From assembly GCF_022808695.1 (NCBI RefSeq), contig NZ_JAKZKW010000013.1, positions 1 to 64,000 on the forward strand: DNA of 64,000 nucleotides. The letters run 5' to 3'. The DNA is from Fundidesulfovibrio soli. GTDB lineage: Bacteria; Desulfobacterota; Desulfovibrionia; Desulfovibrionales; Desulfovibrionaceae. Both the position numbers and the translations under genes were made by a program. The notes under the pieces were generated by a model. That model searched no databases. It had not been told where the DNA came from and saw only the letters and a list, made by a program, of their open reading frames with translations. Positions 8,147-17,496 of the stretch are shown here, piece by piece. Each line of letters begins with the position of its first letter. Position 1 is the stretch's first letter.

Positions 8147-8838
8147 CGCCCACGGGCCTGGTAGCGGTTGATCCTGCTTTCCAACCTGCGCGAGAACGCC
8201 GTGAGCACGTAGCAGATCACGAAGTAGAGCGCCGCGATGGCGATGAATATCTCCGAAGGGGCGTTCATGGTCCTGTTGTTGATCTGCGTGGCGGCCTTGG
8301 TCAGCTCGGTCACGCCGATGATGAAGCCCAGGGAGGTGTCCTTGGTGAGGGAGACGAACTGGTTCACGAAGGAGGGGATCATGTTGAACAGCGCCTGCGG
8401 CAGGATCACGTAGATCATGGCCTGCGTGTGGGAAAGCCCCGAGCCGCGCGCGGCCTCCATCTGGCCCTTGGGCAGCGAGAGCACGCCCGCGCGCACGATC
8501 TCCGCGATGTAGGCGCTGGTGAACACGATCAGCGCGATCATGGCGGCCTGCTCGCCCGGCAGGCTCTTGCCCATGACCACCGGGGCCAGGAAATAGAACC
8601 AGAAGATGACCATCAGGAGCGGCGTGCCGCGGATGATCTCGATGTAGACCAGCGCGGGCACGCGCAGCCACGCCCGCTTGGAGAGGCGGAACACCCCTAT
8701 CAGCAGGCCCAGCCAGAACGCGCCGAAGATGCCCACCAGGGCCATGACGATGGAGAGGGCCAGACCGCCCAGGGGCCCCTTGGGGTAGGCCCCCAGGAGC
8801 AGGTAGCTCATGTTGTTCCAGACTACTTCCCAGTGCAT
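8143..8838 (-). CDS. Amino acid ABC transporter permease (HisM/GltK type)
   Basis: A 231-residue inner-membrane permease of the His/Glu/Gln/Arg/opine family. It has five hydrophobic helices and the ATPase-coupling EAA loop (QMEAARGSGLSHTQAMIYVILPQA, near residues 130-155). The IEIIRGTPLLM stretch is typical of the family. It follows the sister permease by 3 bases and would pair with it as a heterodimer. Its stop codon lies inside the right CTAG of the adjacent MITE-like element. It is the last gene of the importer operon. Confidence 0.92.
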   Translation of the reverse strand: MHWEVVWNNMSYLLLGAYPKGPLGGLALSIVMALVGIFGAFWLGLLIGVFRLSKRAWLRVPALVYIEIIRGTPLLMVIFWFYFLAPVVMGKSLPGEQAAMIALIVFTSAYIAEIVRAGVLSLPKGQMEAARGSGLSHTQAMIYVILPQALFNMIPSFVNQFVSLTKDTSLGFIIGVTELTKAATQINNRTMNAPSEIFIAIAALYFVICYVLTAFSRRLESRINRYQARGR

Positions 8839-8841
8839 GGC

Positions 8842-9540
8842 TTACCTTCCCAGGCGCAGCACGCGCACGTTGTAGATCTGGATTGCGGCCGAGACCAGCA
8901 GCGAGATGCTCAGGTAGATGAGCGTGGCCGCCGTGAAGGCCTCGAAGCCGTGGAACGTCTGGGACTCGATCTGGCGGGCCATGTAGGTCAGGTCCATGAC
9001 GCCGATGGTCATCACCAGGGAGGAGTTCTTGATCAGGTTCAGAAACTGCGAAATCAGGGGCGGAATGATGATCCTGAAGGCCTGGGGCAGGATGACGTAG
9101 CCCATGGCCTGCAGGAAGGAGAGCCCGCAGGCGCGCGAGGCCTCCAACTGGGTCTTGGGGATGGCGAAGATGCCCGAGCGCAGGTCCTCCGCGATGAAGG
9201 CGGAGGTGTACACCGTGAGCGAGATAACGCCGGCGGCGAACTCGAAATCCTGGGCGTAGAGCCATTTGTTCCAGGCCACGGGCAGCACCGCGGCGGAACC
9301 GAAATACCAGAAGAATATCTGCACGAGCAGCGGCGTGTTTCTGAAGAACTCCGTGTAGGAGGCGCTGAGCCATTCGAGCGCCTTGACCTTGGTCAGGCGC
9401 ATGACGCAGATGAGCGTGCCCATCCCCAGAGAAAGGACGATGGACAGCGCGGAAATCTTGAGGGTGGTGACGAGGCCCTCGACGAGCATGACGCCGTATT
9501 CCCCGCTGACCACGAGACCCCAATCGAATTGATACGCCAA
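8842..9540 (-). CDS. Amino acid ABC transporter permease (HisQ/GltJ type)
   Basis: A 232-residue inner-membrane permease, partner of the next gene. It has the family stretch TEFFRNTPLLVQIFFWYF and the EAA loop QLEASRACGLSFLQAMGYVILPQA. The start is TTG with AGGAG seven bases before it; no better start is near. About 100 bases separate it from the binding-protein gene, and that gap holds a strong stem-loop, which may lower permease expression relative to the binding protein as in other importer operons (inference). Confidence 0.9.
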   Translation of the reverse strand: MAYQFDWGLVVSGEYGVMLVEGLVTTLKISALSIVLSLGMGTLICVMRLTKVKALEWLSASYTEFFRNTPLLVQIFFWYFGSAAVLPVAWNKWLYAQDFEFAAGVISLTVYTSAFIAEDLRSGIFAIPKTQLEASRACGLSFLQAMGYVILPQAFRIIIPPLISQFLNLIKNSSLVMTIGVMDLTYMARQIESQTFHGFEAFTAATLIYLSISLLVSAAIQIYNVRVLRLGR

Positions 9541-9605
9541 CGTGCTGCTCCTGTCGGGGCGGTGCGCCCCGGTCCCGCCCGGAGGCGGAGCCTCGCGCGG
9601 GGAAA

Positions 9606-9631
9606 GCCGGAGGGGCCTGGGCCCCCCCGGC
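9606..9631 (-). other. Stem-loop between binding-protein and permease genes
   Basis: Two 12-base arms (9606-9617 and 9620-9631) pair with one mismatch, directly after the stop codon of the binding-protein gene in the minus sense. There is no long T-run after it. Such intercistronic hairpins often stabilise the upstream mRNA of ABC importers or allow partial termination; which applies here is not visible. Confidence 0.5.
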
Positions 9632-9644
9632 GGTCAAGCGCCTG

Positions 9645-10460
9645 CTAGGGCCAGAGTTCCATGGTCCAGGTCAGGGGGATGTAGTACTTGGTGTCCTTGC
9701 CGAACCACTTGTTGTAGATCTGCTGGTACTTGCCCTCGGTCCACAGCTCCATCAGGGCGAAGTTGATGGCGTCGCGCAGCTTGGACTCGTTCTCGATGAT
9801 GCCCAGGCCGTAAGGCTCGGCGGAAATGGCCTCGCCAACCACGGCGAAGTCGTCGGGCTTGTCGTCCTTGTTGCGCAGGCCGTGCAGGATGGCTTCGTCG
9901 GTGGTCACGGCCTCGACCTTGCCCTGCTTGAGGGCCAGGAAGGCCTCGGGGTAGGTCTCGAAGGAGATGATGGTGGCCTGGGGCTGGGCGGCCTTGGCGT
10001 TCTTCTCGGAGGTGGAGCCCTTGGCGGAGCCGATCTTCTTGCCGGCCAGGTCCTTCACGGACTTGATGCCGCCGTCCTTCCTCACCAGGAGCTTCTGATC
10101 CGTGGAGAAGTAGGTGATGGAGTAGTCGATGGTCTTATCGCGCTCGCGGGAGTGGGTCATGGTGGCGGCCACCACGTCGATCTCACCCTGGCTGAGCATG
10201 GGGATGCGGGTGGAGGAGGTGACGGGCTTGATCTCGAGCTTCACGCCCATCTTCTCGGCTATGGCGGCCATCAGGTCGATCTCGAAGCCCACGATCTGCT
10301 TGCTGGCCTCGTCCACGTAGCCGAAGGGGGGCTGGGAGTCCTTCACGCCGGCGACCAGGACACCCTTCTTCTTGATGTCCTCGAACTTGTTGGCCAACGC
10401 CGGAAGGGCGGACAAGGCCAGGACCAGGATGGCCGTAACAGCAACGGCAAAACGCTTCAT
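9645..10460 (-). CDS. Periplasmic amino acid-binding protein of ABC importer
   Basis: A 271-residue family 3 solute-binding protein. A Sec signal peptide (residues 1 to about 23, ending ALPALA) is followed by KFEDIKKKGVLVAGVKDSQPPFG, the SBP_bac_3 opening, then GFEIDLMAAIAEKMG, the ligand-contact region TMTHSRERDKTIDYS and KIGSAKGSTSEKN. It captures a polar amino acid, probably glutamate or aspartate, but the side-chain specificity is not certain from sequence. GAGGAGG stands seven bases before ATG. It lies between the ATPase gene and the two permeases, the usual gene complement of one importer. Confidence 0.92.
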   Translation of the reverse strand: MKRFAVAVTAILVLALSALPALANKFEDIKKKGVLVAGVKDSQPPFGYVDEASKQIVGFEIDLMAAIAEKMGVKLEIKPVTSSTRIPMLSQGEIDVVAATMTHSRERDKTIDYSITYFSTDQKLLVRKDGGIKSVKDLAGKKIGSAKGSTSEKNAKAAQPQATIISFETYPEAFLALKQGKVEAVTTDEAILHGLRNKDDKPDDFAVVGEAISAEPYGLGIIENESKLRDAINFALMELWTEGKYQQIYNKWFGKDTKYYIPLTWTMELWP

Positions 10461-10490
10461 CGTCGAACCTCCTCGCGGTTGCAGGTTGGG

Positions 10491-11219
<729 letters not shown>

Positions 11220-11265
11220 CAGGTTCGTTCCTCCAGCAAAAATAAACACAATCGACAAACTCGGC

Positions 11266-11293
11266 AGATTACCCGGAAATCCCGCCATGTCAA
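11266..11293 (-). promoter_or_regulatory. Putative sigma-70 promoter of the amino acid importer operon
   Basis: On the minus strand a perfect TTGACA (11288-11293) is followed after 16 bases by TAATCT (11266-11271), a weak -10. A start near 11259 would leave a leader of about 40 bases containing the GGAGGA ribosome binding site of the ATPase gene. Confidence 0.45.
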
Positions 11294-11316
11294 GGCTGGC
11301 CTTCCCTCCGGGACTC

Positions 11317-12135
11317 TCAGCCCCCCTCCTGGGACGCGCACAACCCCATCTCCGCCTCAGGGCAACCCAGGCGGACCAGCACGGCCCGTTGCGGCCCGTC
11401 CGTGCGGCCCGCTCCGAGCGCAACGCCAGAGAGCGCCAGCCCCGCATGGGCGCAGATCATGGCCAGTTGGGACCGAACAGCCCCGTCCGGCCCCCCGCAC
11501 ACCACCCGCGACGCGCCCGGGGCTTCGGCCACCACCGCCAGCATCCGCTCGCCCAAGTGCAGGGTGTAGCGCAGCACGCCGCCCCCCTTCAGCGGAACCT
11601 CGCTGGCATAGGAGTAGCCCATGCCTGCCAGCTCGTCCTGGGCAAGCCCCCCAATGGCCTTGAGCGGACAGCCCACGAACCTGGGGAAGGCTCGCTCCAG
11701 GGCCTCCACCAGCCTGCGAACGGCCCGGCCCTCCCCCCGGGGGCCGAGCACCGCGTCCAGCTCCTTGTGGCGGGCCTCCTCCTGGCGGGAGTATTCCTCA
11801 AGCACGAGGCAGAACTGCTCGCTGCTCAGGGTGCCCTGCGTCAACAGGGCCTCGCCCAGGTGCACCTGGTGCACATGCTGGCGGAAGAGCAGGTCGTCCA
11901 TATCCCCGCGGGTGACGCCCCCCCCGGCCACGGCAAGCTCGCCGAAGCTCAGGTCGGCCTCGCGCTGGGCCGCGAGGATGGAGCGCACCTGCTCCGGCGT
12001 GAGCAGCCCCGCTTCCTCGGCCAGGTCACCCAGTCTGCGGTTGGCCTCCATCTGCAGGGCGATGGCCTGGTCAAGCTGGTTTTGCGTCACCAGCCCCTGC
12101 TTCAGCAGGTAATGCCCCAGGAACAGCTGGCTCAT
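11317..12135 (-). CDS. Unknown protein with four MshEN-like repeats and a possible CheX-like C-terminus
   Basis: A 272-residue cytoplasmic protein of unknown function. Residues 5-120 contain four repeats of about 30-36 residues with the pattern G-x-L-L-x-x-G-L-x-T-x-x-Q-x-x-x-x-L (for example [53 protein letters not shown]), like the N-terminal c-di-GMP-binding MshEN repeats of type II/IV export ATPases. The remainder (about 135-272) resembles CheX/chemotaxis-phosphatase-like domains but only loosely. No ATPase motif is present. Its ATG overlaps the stop of the TPR gene by four bases (ATGA), so the two are co-translated. Confidence 0.65.
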   Translation of the reverse strand: MSQLFLGHYLLKQGLVTQNQLDQAIALQMEANRRLGDLAEEAGLLTPEQVRSILAAQREADLSFGELAVAGGGVTRGDMDDLLFRQHVHQVHLGEALLTQGTLSSEQFCLVLEEYSRQEEARHKELDAVLGPRGEGRAVRRLVEALERAFPRFVGCPLKAIGGLAQDELAGMGYSYASEVPLKGGGVLRYTLHLGERMLAVVAEAPGASRVVCGGPDGAVRSQLAMICAHAGLALSGVALGAGRTDGPQRAVLVRLGCPEAEMGLCASQEGG

Positions 12136-12950
12136 CCCTCACCCCGTTTGGCGGCTGCGGTCTCGAAGCTGGAGAGCTCCAGGCCGGTGACGGCGATGGT
12201 CTCCAAGGCTTTCTCCCGGATGTGGTCCGCGAACAAACGGGCTTCCGGGAAGTCCCGCTGGCGTTTGAGGGCCTGGTCCAGCATGCGCCTGGCGGCCCGG
12301 AGCCGGCCCATCTCGTAGAGGGTCCTGGCCAGGTTGTAGTAGAGGTTCTGGTCGTCCCGGCTCAGACGCAGGGCCTTGCAGTAGTGGAGCATGGCCTGCT
12401 TGAGCATGCCCGCCTTGCGCAGCTTGATGCCGAATTCGTTGAAGAGGTGCTTGTGCTCGGGGGCGGTCGCGCCCGAGAGGCGGGATATGCGCCTGAACAC
12501 CAGGAGCGCGCCTTCCTTCTCGCCCCGGTCCAGATAGGTCAGGCCCAGGCCGAAGCTGGCCCGCACGTGGTGCTCGTCCAGGCGCAGAGCGTTCTTGAAC
12601 TCGAACTCGGCGGAAAAGAGCGCCCCGTCGTCGCGCAGCTTCTCGGCCTGGTCCACCGTCTTCTCCAGTGAGGCCAGGGCCGGGAGCATGTGCTCCAGGT
12701 AGATGTCCGGCGCGGGGATGAAGGATTTGAACAGCGTCTCCCGGTCGATGACGCGCTTGCGCCCCAGGGGCACGTACTGCTGGGAGAGGGGCTGGCAGAC
12801 GATATCACCCGTGGGGGACTCCTCCACGTAGACGTACACTGTCTGCTTCACCCGGCGCTTGGTGGCGCCGAAGCCCACCACGGTCACGCTCTCGGTGGAG
12901 AATACGCCCTTGATGGCCTGCCCGGACTGCTTGTGGGTGTCGACGGTCAT
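12132..12950 (-). CDS. Tetratricopeptide-repeat protein, unknown role
   Basis: A 272-residue soluble protein. The first 80 residues are a basic domain I do not recognise; residues about 90-250 are TPR helices (AEFEFKNALRLDEHHVRASFGLGLTYLDRGE, KAGMLKQAMLHYCKALRL, NLYYNLARTLYEMGRLRAARRML). TPRs mediate protein-protein contact. It is the first gene of a two-gene operon with the repeat protein that follows. A divergent promoter region shared with the MacA-like gene lies upstream. A role as adaptor for its partner is inferred from coupling only. Confidence 0.75.
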   Translation of the reverse strand: MTVDTHKQSGQAIKGVFSTESVTVVGFGATKRRVKQTVYVYVEESPTGDIVCQPLSQQYVPLGRKRVIDRETLFKSFIPAPDIYLEHMLPALASLEKTVDQAEKLRDDGALFSAEFEFKNALRLDEHHVRASFGLGLTYLDRGEKEGALLVFRRISRLSGATAPEHKHLFNEFGIKLRKAGMLKQAMLHYCKALRLSRDDQNLYYNLARTLYEMGRLRAARRMLDQALKRQRDFPEARLFADHIREKALETIAVTGLELSSFETAAAKRGEG

Positions 12951-12964
12951 CGTGCCCGGTGTCT

Positions 12965-13016
12965 AGCAAATTACCCATCAACCGTCCACGCGCGCGTACG
13001 CCTGACCGAATTTGCT
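12965..13016. promoter_or_regulatory. Inverted repeat in divergent promoter region
   Basis: AGCAAATT (12965-12972) and AATTTGCT (13009-13016) form a perfect 8-bp inverted repeat with 36 bp between, in the 104-bp gap between the divergent TPR and MacA-like genes. Spacing fits a two-site operator or symmetrical promoter elements. No regulator gene is next to it. Confidence 0.35.
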
Positions 13017-13054
13017 GATGACCACGGGGCTTCGATGGGCTAAAGACCGCTTCC

Positions 13055-14269
13055 ATGAAGAGCGACCTCGAATCCCTGCGCATCAGGCGCGGCGCGGAGG
13101 ACGCCCCCGCAGGCGGCGGCCGCCGCTGGCGGCCCGGCGCCAAGACATGGCTCGCCGCCCTGGCCTTGCTAGCCCTGGCCCTGTGGTGGCTGACGCCCCG
13201 CACCACCCAGGTTGAAACGGTCCAGGCCGTGCTGGTGCACCCCACCCGCGCCCTGACCCTGGTGAACGCCACAGGCTACGTGGTGGCGGACCGCAAGTCC
13301 GCCGTGGCCTCCAAGATCACCAGCCGGCTGGTCTGGCTGGGCGTGGAGGAAGGCAGCCGCGTACGCAAGGGGGACGTGATCGCCCGGCTGGAGGGCGAGG
13401 ACGTCGCCGCCGCGCTCAAGCAGGCCGAGGCCGACCTGTCCGCCGCCCGCTTCATGGTGGATCAGACAAAAGCCGAGCTCGACGACGCCACCCTGAACCA
13501 CGACCGCTTCCGCGAGTTGGACAAGCGCAAGGTGGTGGCCCGCTCCGAGTACGACCAGGCCGTGGCCCGCTTCCGCAAGGCCCAGGCCGCCCATGAGAAC
13601 GCCGTGCGCCTTGTGGCCGCCCGCAAGGCCGGCCTGGAGCTGGCCAAGGCCAACCTGGAGTACACCGTGGTGCGCGCGCCCTTCGACGCCGTGGTGCTCA
13701 CCAAGAGCGCGGACGTGGGCGACATCGTGACCCCGCTCTCGGCCTCGACCACGTCCAAGGCCTCGGTGGTCACCCTGGCGGACCTGGGCTCCCTGCAGAT
13801 CGAGGCCGACGTCTCGGAATCGAACCTGGCCAAGGTGCGCCAGGGCCAGCCCGTGGAGATCATGCTCGACGCCTACGGCGAGGAGCGCTTCCCCGGCCGC
13901 GTGCACATGATCGTGCCCACGGCGGACAAGTCCAAGGCCACGGTGATGGTCAAGGTGCGCTTCGACGAACTGGACCAGCGCATCCTGCCGCAGATGAGCG
14001 CCAAGGTGGCCTTCCTGGAGCGCTCCCCCACCGCACAGGAGACGGCCCCGCGCCTGGCCGTACCCCTGCGCGCCGTGACCGGGCCGGACAACGCCAAGGC
14101 CGTGTTCCTGGTCAAGGACGGCAAGGCCCGCCTGACCCCCGTGACCCTGGGCATGAAACTGGGCGACATGGTGGAGATCACCTCGGGGCTCGCGTCCGGC
14201 GACAAGGTGGTGCTCTCCCCGCCCGACACCCTCAAGGACGGCGGCCGCGTGGAGGCCGCCGTGAAATGA
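13055..14269 (+). CDS. Periplasmic adaptor (HlyD/MacA family) of ABC export system
   Basis: A 404-residue membrane-fusion protein. One membrane anchor at about residues 28-48 is followed by the biotinyl-lipoyl-like halves (TGYVVADRKSAVASKITSRL and NLEYTVVRAPFDAVVLTKS), a long coiled-coil hairpin between them and a beta-barrel (LQIEADVSESNLAKVRQGQPVEI). It would link the two downstream FtsX-like permeases to an outer-membrane channel, which is not encoded here. Its stop overlaps the ATPase start (ATGA), so the four genes form one operon. Substrate unknown; macrolide, lipid or peptide export are all possible for this group. Confidence 0.88.
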   Translation: MKSDLESLRIRRGAEDAPAGGGRRWRPGAKTWLAALALLALALWWLTPRTTQVETVQAVLVHPTRALTLVNATGYVVADRKSAVASKITSRLVWLGVEEGSRVRKGDVIARLEGEDVAAALKQAEADLSAARFMVDQTKAELDDATLNHDRFRELDKRKVVARSEYDQAVARFRKAQAAHENAVRLVAARKAGLELAKANLEYTVVRAPFDAVVLTKSADVGDIVTPLSASTTSKASVVTLADLGSLQIEADVSESNLAKVRQGQPVEIMLDAYGEERFPGRVHMIVPTADKSKATVMVKVRFDELDQRILPQMSAKVAFLERSPTAQETAPRLAVPLRAVTGPDNAKAVFLVKDGKARLTPVTLGMKLGDMVEITSGLASGDKVVLSPPDTLKDGGRVEAAVK

Positions 14270-14967
14270 GCTCCGGCCCCCTGATCGAGATCCGCCGCCT
14301 GTACAAGTCCTACACGCGAGGCGGCCAGACCATCCCCGTGCTCACGGACGTCTCCTTCGAGATCGGGCGCGGGGAGTTCCTGGCCCTCATGGGCCCCTCG
14401 GGCTCGGGCAAGTCCACCCTGCTCAACTGCCTGGCGGGCATCGACCGGGTGGACTCCGGCGAGATCGTGGTCAACGGGCAGGACATCACCCTGCTGGGCG
14501 AGACCGACCTAGCCGCCTGGCGCAGCCGCAGCGTGGGCTTCATCTTCCAGTTCTACAACCTGATCCCCGTGCTCACCGCCCAGGAGAACGTGGAGCTGCC
14601 CCTGCTGCTCACGGACCTCTCCCGCCGGGAACGCCGCGAGCACGCCGCCGCGGCCCTGGCCGCGGTGGGCCTCTCCGACCGCAGCGACCACTACCCGGCC
14701 CAGCTCTCCGGCGGGCAGCAGCAGCGCGTGGCCATCGCCCGGGCCGTGGTCACCGACCCCGACATCCTTGTGGCCGACGAACCCACCGGCGACCTGGACC
14801 GCGCCTCCGCCGAGGAGATCCTCACCCTGATGAACCGCCTGAACCAGGAGCTGGAAAAGACCATCATCATGGTCACGCACGACCCGCGCGCCGCCCAGGA
14901 GGCCCACGTGCTGCGCCACCTGGACAAGGGGGAGCTCTCCCGTGCTGCTGATACGCCTGGCCGTTAG
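14266..14967 (+). CDS. ABC transporter ATPase (MacB/LolD type)
   Basis: A 233-residue ATPase for the FtsX-type permeases. Walker [10 protein letters not shown] near residue 43, the family-typical Q-loop [18 protein letters not shown], signature LSGGQQQR, Walker [13 protein letters not shown] and H-loop MVTHDPRA are all present. It overlaps the adaptor gene by four bases and the first permease by 26 bases, so the operon is tightly packed. Energises substrate extraction from or across the inner membrane. Confidence 0.92.
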   Translation: MSSGPLIEIRRLYKSYTRGGQTIPVLTDVSFEIGRGEFLALMGPSGSGKSTLLNCLAGIDRVDSGEIVVNGQDITLLGETDLAAWRSRSVGFIFQFYNLIPVLTAQENVELPLLLTDLSRRERREHAAAALAAVGLSDRSDHYPAQLSGGQQQRVAIARAVVTDPDILVADEPTGDLDRASAEEILTLMNRLNQELEKTIIMVTHDPRAAQEAHVLRHLDKGELSRAADTPGR

Positions 14968-16102
14968 AAACGCCTTCCGCCACCGGCTGCGCTCCGTGCT
15001 GACCATCCTGGGCGTGGCCGTGGCCATCCTGGCGTTCGGGCTGCTGCGCACCCTGGTGGACGCCTGGTACTCGGGCGTGGAGGCCAGCGCCGCGGACCGC
15101 CTTGTGACGCGCAACGCCATCTCCCTGACCTTCTCCCTGCCCCTGGCCTACCGCGAGAAGATCCGCGCCGTGCCCGGCGTCACCGAGGTCAGCCAGGGCA
15201 ACTGGTTCGGCGGCATCTACGTGGACGAGAAGAACTTCTTCGCCAACTTCGCCTACGACATCCCCTCCCTGCTGGCCATCTACCCGGAACTCGCCGTACC
15301 GGACAAGGAGCAGCTCACCGCCCTGCTGCGCGACCGCAAGGGCGCCCTGGTGGGGGACAAGCTGGCCAAGCGCTTCGGCTGGAAGGTCGGGGACCCGGTC
15401 ACCCTGCGCGGCACCATCTTCACCGGCGACTGGGACTTCACCATCCGCGCCATCTACAAGGCCACCCGCGCGGGGGTCGACGAGAGCCAGTTCTTCTTCC
15501 ACTGGACCTACCTCGACGAGACCCTGCGCTCCACCATGCCCACCCGGGCGGGCTACGTGGGCTTCTACCTGGTGGGCATCGACGACCCCACCCGCTCGGC
15601 GGACATCTCCCGCGCCGTCGACGCCCAGTTCGCCAACTCCCTGGCCGAGACCCTCACCGAGACCGAGAAGGCCTTCCAGATGGGTTTCGTCTCCATGTCC
15701 TCGGCCATAATCCTGGCCATCAGGCTGGTGAGCTTCGTGGTGGTCCTCATCATCCTGGCGGTCTCGGCCAACACCATGGCCATGTCCGCACGGGAGCGCA
15801 GCGGGGAGTACGCCGTGCTCAAGACCCTGGGCTTCAGCTCCTCCACCCTGGCCCTGCTCATCGCGGGCGAGGCCCTGGCCCTCTCCGTAACCGGGGCGTG
15901 CCTGGGCCTGGCCCTGGTGCTGCCCTGCGCCGAGGCCGTGGGCGCCTTCATGACCGACTTCTTCCCCGTTTTCCTCGTCAGCGAACAGACCATCATCATG
16001 GGCCTGGTCGCCGGGGTGGCCGTGGGGCTGCTCTCCGCCGTGTACCCGGCTCTGTACGCGGCCCGGGTGGGCATCGCCCAGGCCTTGCGCAAGGTGGGCT
16101 GA
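14942..16102 (+). CDS. FtsX-like ABC permease, first of pair
   Basis: A 386-residue inner-membrane protein with one N-terminal helix (about 17-38), a large periplasmic MacB-PCD-like domain (about 45-245) and three C-terminal helices (about 255-385), the FtsX/MacB topology. The GTG start lies inside the ATPase gene, giving a 26-base overlap. The paralogue that follows would form a heterodimer with it, unlike MacB, where ATPase and permease are one chain. Confidence 0.87.
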   Translation: MLLIRLAVRNAFRHRLRSVLTILGVAVAILAFGLLRTLVDAWYSGVEASAADRLVTRNAISLTFSLPLAYREKIRAVPGVTEVSQGNWFGGIYVDEKNFFANFAYDIPSLLAIYPELAVPDKEQLTALLRDRKGALVGDKLAKRFGWKVGDPVTLRGTIFTGDWDFTIRAIYKATRAGVDESQFFFHWTYLDETLRSTMPTRAGYVGFYLVGIDDPTRSADISRAVDAQFANSLAETLTETEKAFQMGFVSMSSAIILAIRLVSFVVVLIILAVSANTMAMSARERSGEYAVLKTLGFSSSTLALLIAGEALALSVTGACLGLALVLPCAEAVGAFMTDFFPVFLVSEQTIIMGLVAGVAVGLLSAVYPALYAARVGIAQALRKVG

Positions 16103-16103
16103 C

Positions 16104-17267
16104 GTGGCCATCCCCCTGAGCTACTCCTGGCGCAACCTGCTCACCCGGCGGGTGACAACCGTGCTCACCGCGGGCGGCATGGCCCTGGTGGTCTTCGTGT
16201 TCACGGCCACGCTCATGCTGGCCGAGGGCCTGCGGCAGACGCTCGTCTCCACCGGCAGCCCCGACAACGTGGTGGTGCTGCGCAAGAGCTCCGAGACGGA
16301 GGTGCAGTCCACCCTGGACCGGCAGGTCTCCAGCATCGCGGCAACCCAGCCGGAGCTGGCCACCGACTCCCAGGGGCGGACCATGGCCGCGCGCGAGGTG
16401 GTGGTGCTCTTCGTGCTGCCCAAGCGCAACGGCGAGAAGTCCAACGTGGTCATCCGGGGCATGGGGGAGACGTCGCTGGAGCTGCGGCCCCAGGTGCGCC
16501 TCATTGAGGGCAGGATGCCCGCGCCCGGCTCCACCGAGATCATGGTGGGCCAGAGCGTGCTCTCCAAGTTCGCGGGCGTGGGCCTGGGCCAGACCATGCG
16601 CTTCGGGCAGCGCCACTGGACCGTGGTGGGCGTGTTCGACGCGGGCAGGACGGGCTTCTCCTCCGAGATCTGGGGCGACGCCGAGCAGCTCATGCAGGCT
16701 TTCCGCCGCCAGGCCTTCTCCGTGGTGGTCGCAAAGCTGCGCGACCAGGACGCATTCGAGGCCTACAAGGCCCGCATCGAGGGCGACCCCAGGCTCCAGG
16801 CCGAGGTCAAGCGGGAGCGCCAATACTACGAGGACCAGTCCAAGGCCCTGTCGCGCTTCCTGAAGGTGCTGGGCGTCTCGCTCACGGGCATCTTCTCCGT
16901 GGGGGCCATGCTGGGCGCGAGCATCACCATGTACTCCTCCGTGGCCACCCGCACAGCCGAGATCGGCACGATGCGCGCACTGGGCTTCAGGCGCGGGGAC
17001 ATCCTGCTGGCCTTCCTGGCCGAGGCCCTGCTGCTGGGCGCCCTGGGCGGCGCGGCAGGGGTGGCGGCCTCGTCGCTGCTCGGATTTTTGACGTTTTCGA
17101 CAACCAACTTCCAGACCTTCTCGGAGCTGGCCTTCGGCTTCACCCTCACCGGGGAGATCGCGGCAACCTCCGTGGGCTTCGCCCTGTTCATGGGCGTGGT
17201 GGGCGGGTTCCTGCCCGCGCTGCGCGCCTCGCGGCTGGTCATCGTGGAGGCGCTGCGCTCGGGGTGA
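16104..17267 (+). CDS. FtsX-like ABC permease, second of pair
   Basis: A 387-residue inner-membrane protein with the same four-helix FtsX layout: a helix at about 15-38, a periplasmic domain with the MacB-type region VRLIEGRMPAPGSTEIMVGQSV, then three helices from about 255. The GTG start is one base after the previous stop. The motif ATRTAEIGTMRALGFRRGDI is the usual FtsX coupling segment facing the ATPase. Last gene of the export operon; a copy of the dispersed hairpin element follows 76 bases after the stop. Confidence 0.87.
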   Translation: MAIPLSYSWRNLLTRRVTTVLTAGGMALVVFVFTATLMLAEGLRQTLVSTGSPDNVVVLRKSSETEVQSTLDRQVSSIAATQPELATDSQGRTMAAREVVVLFVLPKRNGEKSNVVIRGMGETSLELRPQVRLIEGRMPAPGSTEIMVGQSVLSKFAGVGLGQTMRFGQRHWTVVGVFDAGRTGFSSEIWGDAEQLMQAFRRQAFSVVVAKLRDQDAFEAYKARIEGDPRLQAEVKRERQYYEDQSKALSRFLKVLGVSLTGIFSVGAMLGASITMYSSVATRTAEIGTMRALGFRRGDILLAFLAEALLLGALGGAAGVAASSLLGFLTFSTTNFQTFSELAFGFTLTGEIAATSVGFALFMGVVGGFLPALRASRLVIVEALRSG

Positions 17268-17342
17268 AATTCGAGCAGAATGAGGGGCGGACAGGGGAGG
17301 ATGACTTCGCAGAAACGAAAGGAGGATGAAGAAACTGAAGGA

Positions 17343-17395
17343 GGCCTCCGGCGGCCAAAAGAACTTAGTTCCTTTGGAATCCTCTATAGCTTCGC
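17343..17395 (+). repeat. Dispersed 3' hairpin element, copy 2
   Basis: It reads GGCCTCCGGCGGCC, then a 10-bp stem (CCAAAAGAAC and GTTCCTTTGG, one mismatch) with a TTA loop, then AATCC. Compared with copies 1 and 3 the inner stem bases differ on both sides in a mostly compensatory way (GGGAG/CTCCC against AGAAC/GTTCC). It lies downstream of the export operon and in its sense. Confidence 0.75.
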
Positions 17396-17461
17396 CCTTG
17401 TGACGGCGCACCTCCTTCTTCAGCCACGGGGGACTCACGGCATCCGGGTCTTGGGCTCCGC

Positions 17462-17490
17462 TTGACAGCCCGGACAGGCGGGACTAGTTT
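17462..17490 (+). promoter_or_regulatory. Putative promoter directly abutting the metal permease start
   Basis: A perfect TTGACA (17462-17467) and, 17 bases on, TAGTTT (17485-17490, a poor -10). The predicted transcription start, six to seven bases after the -10, falls on the ATG at 17497, and there is no ribosome binding site between. A leaderless message is possible. Confidence 0.4.
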
Positions 17491-17496
17491 TTGAAA

